64,000 nt of DNA, taken from Dietzia sp032248695. Its GTDB lineage: Bacteria > Actinomycetota > Actinomycetes > Mycobacteriales > Mycobacteriaceae. The position numbers and the translations under genes are program-made. Below, piece after piece: positions 60,066-64,000 of this stretch. Every line of letters starts with the position of its first letter. Position 1 is the stretch's first letter. The stretch lies in NCBI RefSeq assembly GCF_032248695.1, contig NZ_JAVHXC010000010.1:30481-94480 (forward strand), in the 5' to 3' direction. The notes beneath the pieces were generated by a model. It saw only the letters and a program-made list of their open reading frames with translations. It made no database searches and was not told the DNA's origin.

Positions 60066-61516
60066 CTGCCGGGCAGCACGTCGGCGAGGAGGGCCGCGAC
60101 GACCGGCACGGCACCAACACCGGTGCGCTGTGGGGCGGGCGGTTCGCGGGCGGCCCGGCCGAGGCCATGGCCGCGCTGAGCAAGTCCACCCACTTCGACT
60201 GGGAGCTGGCGCCCTACGACATCCGCGCGTCCAAGGCGCACGCGCGGGTGCTCCACCGTGCGGGCCTGCTCACCGGGCCGGATCTGGACTCCATGCTCGA
60301 CGGTCTGGACCGGCTCGCGGCGGATGTCGACTCCGGCGCGTTCGTCCCGGCGGAGTCGGACGAGGACGTCCACGGCGCCCTCGAGCGCGGACTGATCGAC
60401 AGGGTCGGGGCGGAGGTCGGCGGACGGCTGCGCGCCGGCCGCTCGCGCAACGACCAGGTGGCGACCCTCTTCCGGATGTGGCTCCGTGACGCGGTCCGCG
60501 CGGTCGCCTCCGGCGTGCTGGACGTGGTGGACGCGCTGGTCGCGCAGGCCGACGCCCACCCGGACACGGTCATGCCGGGCAAGACGCACTTCCAGGCGGC
60601 GCAGCCGGTCCTGTTGTCGCACCAGCTGCTCGCCCACGCGCAGCCGCTCCTGCGTGACCTCGACAGGATCCGCGACCTGGACCGGCGGTTGGCGGTGTCG
60701 CCGTACGGTTCGGGCGCGCTGGCCGGCTCCTCGCTGGGGCTCGACCCGGACGCGATCGCCGCGGAGCTCGGTTTCGACCGGGCGGCGGACAACTCGATCG
60801 ACGCGACGAGTTCGCGCGACTTCGCCGCGGAGGCGGCCTACGTGCTCGCGCAGATCGCCGTGGACCTGTCGCGCCTCGCGGAGGAGATCATCGCCTGGTC
60901 GACTCCCGAGTTCGGGTACGTGACCCTCGCCGACGAGTGGTCGACGGGCAGTTCGATCATGCCGCAGAAGAAGAACCCCGACGTCGCGGAGCTGATGCGC
61001 GGCAAGACCGGCCGGTTGATCGGCAACCTCACCGGTCTGCTCGCCACGCTGAAGGCGCAGCCGTTGGCGTACAACCGGGACCTGCAGGAGGACAAGGAGC
61101 CGGTCTTCGACTCGGTGGCGCAGCTCGACCTGCTCCTGCCGGCGATGGCCGGGCTCGTGGCCACCCTCGAGTTCCACCCTGGGCGGCTCGCCGAACTCGC
61201 GCCGGCGGGATACACGTTGGCCACGGACATCGCCGAGTGGATGGTCCGCCAGGGCGTCCCGTTCCGTGTCGCCCACGAGGCGGCCGGTGAGTGCGTGCGG
61301 GTGGCCGAGGGCCGCGGCGTGGGACTGGACGAGTTGGACGACGACGAGTTGGCGGCCGTGGATCCCGCGCTGACACCCGAGGTGCGCGAGGTCCTCACCG
61401 TGACCGGATCGGTCGCGTCGAGGAACGCCCGCGGCGGGACCGCGGCCGAGGCCGTGGCCGAGCAGCGGCGTCGGCTGGGCGAGATCCGCGATCAGTTCGC
61501 CGCGTGGGTAGGGTGA
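60062..61516 (+). CDS. argH: Argininosuccinate lyase
   Basis: ArgH (484 residues) splits argininosuccinate to arginine and fumarate. Superfamily motifs: SRNDQVAT, THFQAAQPVLLSHQ and the catalytic-loop signature GSSIMPQKKNPDVAELMRG. GTG 60062 overlaps the argG stop, and an extra 20-residue Gly/Asp-rich stretch precedes the family core. It completes the arginine operon. Confidence 0.96.
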   Translation: MTAGQHVGEEGRDDRHGTNTGALWGGRFAGGPAEAMAALSKSTHFDWELAPYDIRASKAHARVLHRAGLLTGPDLDSMLDGLDRLAADVDSGAFVPAESDEDVHGALERGLIDRVGAEVGGRLRAGRSRNDQVATLFRMWLRDAVRAVASGVLDVVDALVAQADAHPDTVMPGKTHFQAAQPVLLSHQLLAHAQPLLRDLDRIRDLDRRLAVSPYGSGALAGSSLGLDPDAIAAELGFDRAADNSIDATSSRDFAAEAAYVLAQIAVDLSRLAEEIIAWSTPEFGYVTLADEWSTGSSIMPQKKNPDVAELMRGKTGRLIGNLTGLLATLKAQPLAYNRDLQEDKEPVFDSVAQLDLLLPAMAGLVATLEFHPGRLAELAPAGYTLATDIAEWMVRQGVPFRVAHEAAGECVRVAEGRGVGLDELDDDELAAVDPALTPEVREVLTVTGSVASRNARGGTAAEAVAEQRRRLGEIRDQFAAWVG

Positions 61517-61521
61517 GGCGC

Positions 61522-61743
61522 ATGTCCACGATCGACGCCCGTCTGCTCGAGATCCTCGCCTGTCCCGAGGACAAGGGGCCGCTCCTCCTGGTCGGGGACG
61601 AGACGCTGTACAACCCCCGCCTGCGCCGGGCCTACCGTATCGACGACGGCATCCCGGTCCTACTGGTCGACGAGTCGAGGACGGTCGACGACTCCGAGCA
61701 CGCCGACCTGCTCGCCCGCTCGGGCGGCGCCGCGGGGGAGTGA
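61522..61743 (+). CDS. Trm112-like small protein
   Basis: This 73-residue protein has the Trm112/UPF0434 core LLEILACPEDKGPLLL and YRIDDGIPVLLVDE. Only one Cys remains of the usual Zn-finger pairs, as is common in bacteria. Trm112 proteins activate methyltransferases in eukaryotes and archaea; the bacterial role is unclear. It lies 5 bases after argH, and its stop overlaps the glycosylase gene start. Confidence 0.85.
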   Translation: MSTIDARLLEILACPEDKGPLLLVGDETLYNPRLRRAYRIDDGIPVLLVDESRTVDDSEHADLLARSGGAAGE

Positions 61744-62438
61744 CCCGTCTGTCGGGGGTGAGCCGGGCCGCAGCGGACGGGGTGGACCCCGGGGAGTTCC
61801 GCTCGCACCTCCGTGAGTCGGCTCCCCACGACGCGGCGCGGTCGCTGCTCGGCGGGATCCTTACGCACGGGGGTGTCTCGGTGCGGATCGTGGAGGTCGA
61901 GGCGTACGGGGGACCGGCCGACTCGCCGTTCCCCGACGCCGCCGCCCACACGTGGCCCGGCCGGACGGCCCGTAACGAGGTGATGTTCGGCGACGCCGGG
62001 CATCTGTACGTGTACCTCAGCCACGGGCTGCACCAGTGCGTGAACATCACCTGTCGGCCCCCGGGCGAGGGCGGGGGAGTGCTGCTGCGGGCCGCCCGGG
62101 TCGAGGCCGGGCACGACACGGTGGGGACCCGCCGGCCGGGCATCCCGGCCGAACGCGCCGCCCGCGGACCCGGCAACCTCGGACGCACCCTCGGAATCGA
62201 TCTGTCGATGCGGGGCACCGACGTGTTGGACCCGTCGTCGTCGATCCGGTTCCGTCCCGACCCGGTTCCGGACGATCAGGTCCGCTCCGGTCCCCGCGTC
62301 GGTGTCTCCCGCGAAGCGGACCGCCCGTGGCGGTTCTGGCTCGCCGGTGCGCGGGAGGTCTCCGCCTACCGTCGCAGCCCTCGCGCGCCGCAGGTCACCC
62401 GCCCTGTGGTGGTCGGGCGCGGCGATGAGGGAGAATGA
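61740..62438 (+). CDS. mpg: 3-methyladenine DNA glycosylase (AAG/MPG family)
   Basis: This 232-residue AAG-type glycosylase removes alkylated purines. IVEVEAYGGPADSPFPDAAAHTWPGRTARNEVMFG contains the Glu-based catalytic region in the motif VEVEAYGG, followed by GHLYVYLSHGLHQCVNI and GPGNLGRTLGI. GTG 61740 overlaps the Trm112 stop, and its own stop overlaps the tyrS ATG, so the three genes are coupled. Confidence 0.92.
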   Translation: MTRLSGVSRAAADGVDPGEFRSHLRESAPHDAARSLLGGILTHGGVSVRIVEVEAYGGPADSPFPDAAAHTWPGRTARNEVMFGDAGHLYVYLSHGLHQCVNITCRPPGEGGGVLLRAARVEAGHDTVGTRRPGIPAERAARGPGNLGRTLGIDLSMRGTDVLDPSSSIRFRPDPVPDDQVRSGPRVGVSREADRPWRFWLAGAREVSAYRRSPRAPQVTRPVVVGRGDEGE

Positions 62439-63715
62439 CGGCCGTGACCAACGACATCCTCGATGAACTGCAGTGGCGCGGGCTGATCGCCCAGTCGACC
62501 GACCTGGACGCGCTCCGCGCCCACCTCGACGAGGGGACGGTCTCCCTCTATTGCGGGTTCGACCCGACCGGTCCGAGTCTGCACGCCGGTCACCTGATCC
62601 CGTTGCTCACGCTCCGTCGGTTCCAGCTGGCGGGCCACCGCCCGATCGTCCTCGCCGGCGGCGCGACCGGCATGATCGGTGACCCCCGCGAGGTGGGCGA
62701 GCGCGTCATGAACACCTCCGACACCGTGGCCGAGTGGACCGAGCGGATCGCCGGGCAGCTGGAGCGGTTCGTGGACCTCACCGAGGGACCCACCGGTGCG
62801 CGGGTGGTCAACAACATGCAGTGGACCGGACACATGACGGTGATCGAGTTCCTGCGCGATGTCGGCAAGCACTTCTCGCTCAACACGATGCTCGGGCGCG
62901 ACACCGTGAAGCGGCGCCTCGAGGGTGACGGCATCTCGTTCACCGAGTTCTCCTACATGCTCCTCCAGGCGAACGACTTCCTGCAGCTGCGCCGGACCAT
63001 GGGGTGCACGCTGCAGCTGGGTGGATCGGACCAGTGGGGCAACATCGTCGGCGGCGTCGACCTCAACCGGCGGGTCGACGGCGAGGCGGTCCACGCCATG
63101 ACGGTCCCGCTCGTGACCTCGGCGGACGGTAAGAAGTTCGGCAAGTCCACGGGTGGCGGGAGCCTGTGGCTCGACCCCTCCATGACCAGCCCCTACACCT
63201 GGTACCAGTACTTCCTCAACACCGCCGACGCCGATGTGGTGCGCTACCTGCGCTGGTTCTCCTTCCTCGGCCGGGAGGAGATCGACGAGCTCGAGACCCT
63301 CACCCGGGAGAAGCCGCACCTGCGGGCGGCACAGAAGCGTCTCGCCGAGGAGATGACGACCCTGGTGCACGGCGTCGCCGCGACCGAATCGGTCCAGGCC
63401 GCGGCCCAGGCCCTGTTCGGCCGCGGTGAACTCGGCGAGCTGGACGAGGACACCCTGGCGGCGGCGCTCGAGGACGCGGGCGCGGTGGAGATCGCGTCCG
63501 GTCACCCCACGACGATCGTCGATCTGCTCGTGGCCACAGGGCTGAGCGAGAGCAAGGGCGCGGCGCGCCGGGCGGTCGGTGAGGGCGGTGCGTACGTCAA
63601 CAACGAGCGGGTCTCGGATCCCGAATGGACGCCGGCGCCCGGTGATCTCCTGCACGGGGGGTGGCTGGTCCTGCGCCGCGGGAAGAAGAGCTTCGCGGGC
63701 GTGCGGATCACCTGA
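62435..63715 (+). CDS. tyrS: Tyrosine-tRNA ligase
   Basis: TyrS (426 residues) is a class I synthetase with the HIGH-like LHAGHLIPLLTL, the tyrosine pocket (DFLQLRRTMGCTLQLGGSDQWGN) and the KMSKS-like KKFGKSTGG. A C-terminal S4 RNA-binding domain starts near residue 360 (TIVDLLVATGLSESKGAARRAVGEGG). ATG 62435 overlaps the mpg stop. No T-box is visible upstream, which fits the coupled arrangement. Confidence 0.95.
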   Translation: MTAVTNDILDELQWRGLIAQSTDLDALRAHLDEGTVSLYCGFDPTGPSLHAGHLIPLLTLRRFQLAGHRPIVLAGGATGMIGDPREVGERVMNTSDTVAEWTERIAGQLERFVDLTEGPTGARVVNNMQWTGHMTVIEFLRDVGKHFSLNTMLGRDTVKRRLEGDGISFTEFSYMLLQANDFLQLRRTMGCTLQLGGSDQWGNIVGGVDLNRRVDGEAVHAMTVPLVTSADGKKFGKSTGGGSLWLDPSMTSPYTWYQYFLNTADADVVRYLRWFSFLGREEIDELETLTREKPHLRAAQKRLAEEMTTLVHGVAATESVQAAAQALFGRGELGELDEDTLAAALEDAGAVEIASGHPTTIVDLLVATGLSESKGAARRAVGEGGAYVNNERVSDPEWTPAPGDLLHGGWLVLRRGKKSFAGVRIT

Positions 63716-63733
63716 TCACCCACCTCTCGCAAC

Positions 63734-63761
63734 GATGGCGCCGGCTCTCACCGGCGCCATC
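63734..63761 (+). terminator. Perfect 11-bp terminator after tyrS
   Basis: GATGGCGCCGG (63734-63744) pairs perfectly with CCGGCGCCATC (63751-63761) around CTCTCA, followed by ACGCGTTTAGG. It ends the arg-tyrS block. Confidence 0.75.
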
Positions 63762-63789
63762 ACGCGTTTAGGGGTGTTCACCTGCGGGT

Positions 63790-63818
63790 TTGCGTTTCCG
63801 TTCACGTCTGCGTAACTT
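63790..63818 (+). promoter_or_regulatory. Upstream promoter of a probable rRNA operon
   Basis: TTGCGT (63790-63795), a 17-base spacer and TAACTT (63813-63818) form a SigA-type promoter. A second one lies 115 bases downstream; tandem promoters in a gene-free stretch after tyrS suggest an rrn operon beyond the edge. Confidence 0.55.
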
Positions 63819-63904
63819 ATTGGACGTCGCCGAGAGCGGCTCGGACCGAGAGGCCCGGGGCGCCCACGGAGACGGGCTCCAGAAGACCGGAGCGCCGAGC
63901 CGGT

Positions 63905-63933
63905 TTGACACGGTGAAGCGGGACGGCTAAGTT
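63905..63933 (+). promoter_or_regulatory. Strong second promoter, probable rRNA P2
   Basis: TTGACA (63905-63910) is a consensus -35, followed by a 17-base spacer and TAAGTT (63928-63933). It is the best match to a consensus promoter in the window. The remaining 67 bases to the edge contain no gene, matching a 16S rRNA leader. No rRNA sequence is inside the window. Confidence 0.65.
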
Positions 63934-64000
63934 GGAGAAGTTGCCTTCCTGATCTGGATGGTGGCGGTTCACCCCGGTAGTCATCAGGTGGTTTGTCCTC

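Noticed and set aside
59993..62218. Minus-strand ORF of 741 codons opposite argH and the glycosylase
   Set aside because: Shadow frame; the plus strand carries the lyase signature.

Overview
The window is high-GC DNA of about 70 percent with very dense genes, many 4-base stop/start overlaps (ATGA or GTGA), many GTG starts and short intergenic gaps. Gene order follows the Mycobacterium tuberculosis stretch from hisA/priA through trp, lgt, pyk, polA, rpsA, coaE, uvrB, uvrA, infC-rpmI-rplT, tsnR, pheST, arg and tyrS. There is also a mycothiol-dependent formaldehyde dehydrogenase, so this is a chromosome of a mycolic-acid actinobacterium (Mycobacteriales). A Dietzia-like genus is my best guess but is not proven from sequence alone. 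I see no plasmid, phage, insertion sequence or CRISPR array; the window is core chromosome with a few accessory inserts.

Layout. 1-11 kb: end of the histidine operon (hisH end, priA, impA, hisF, hisI) fused to a tryptophan operon (trpE, a trp-associated membrane protein, trpC, trpB, trpA), then lgt and pyk. No trpF is present; PriA is expected to do both the HisA and TrpF isomerisations. 11-14.5 kb: a secreted M23 peptidase, the mycothiol dehydrogenase with its metallo-hydrolase partner, and an SRPBCC protein. 14.5-24 kb: an atypical short tRNA with a CAA anticodon, polA, a polar amino-acid ABC importer, a methyltransferase, rpsA and coaE fused to a GrpB-like domain. 24-38 kb: two tandem secreted DUF4185 proteins, uvrB, a universal stress protein, a HelR-type RNA polymerase recycling ATPase coupled to a DUF732 lipoprotein, a DoxX protein with an apolipoprotein-like repeat tail, a metallo-hydrolase and uvrA.

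38-43 kb: DUF1844 gene, then infC-rpmI-rplT behind a 377-base leader that holds a leaderless small ORF, a ribosome-binding-site-led 22-codon ORF, a terminator-like hairpin and an ATC start codon for infC; then a SpoU-type rRNA methyltransferase and an ABC-F ATPase. 42.8-48.2 kb: an iron-siderophore uptake operon (binding protein, two permeases, ATPase, Fes esterase) on the minus strand with a DtxR/IdeR-type operator. 48-53.6 kb: pheST, thiD, DUF2786. 53.7-61.5 kb: arginine operon argC-X-argB-argD-argF-argR-argG-argH, where X is an orphan 158-residue protein sitting where argJ normally lies. 61.5-64 kb: Trm112-like protein, 3-methyladenine glycosylase, tyrS, and two tandem promoters that probably belong to an rRNA operon beyond the edge.

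The most interesting items are the infC leader, the replacement of argJ by an orphan gene, the CAA tRNA without a long variable arm, the DoxX protein with 11-residue amphipathic repeats, the tandem DUF4185 genes, and a repeated pattern of TANNNT or similar -10 boxes placed 6 or 7 bases before start codons that lack a ribosome-binding site (probable leaderless mRNAs).
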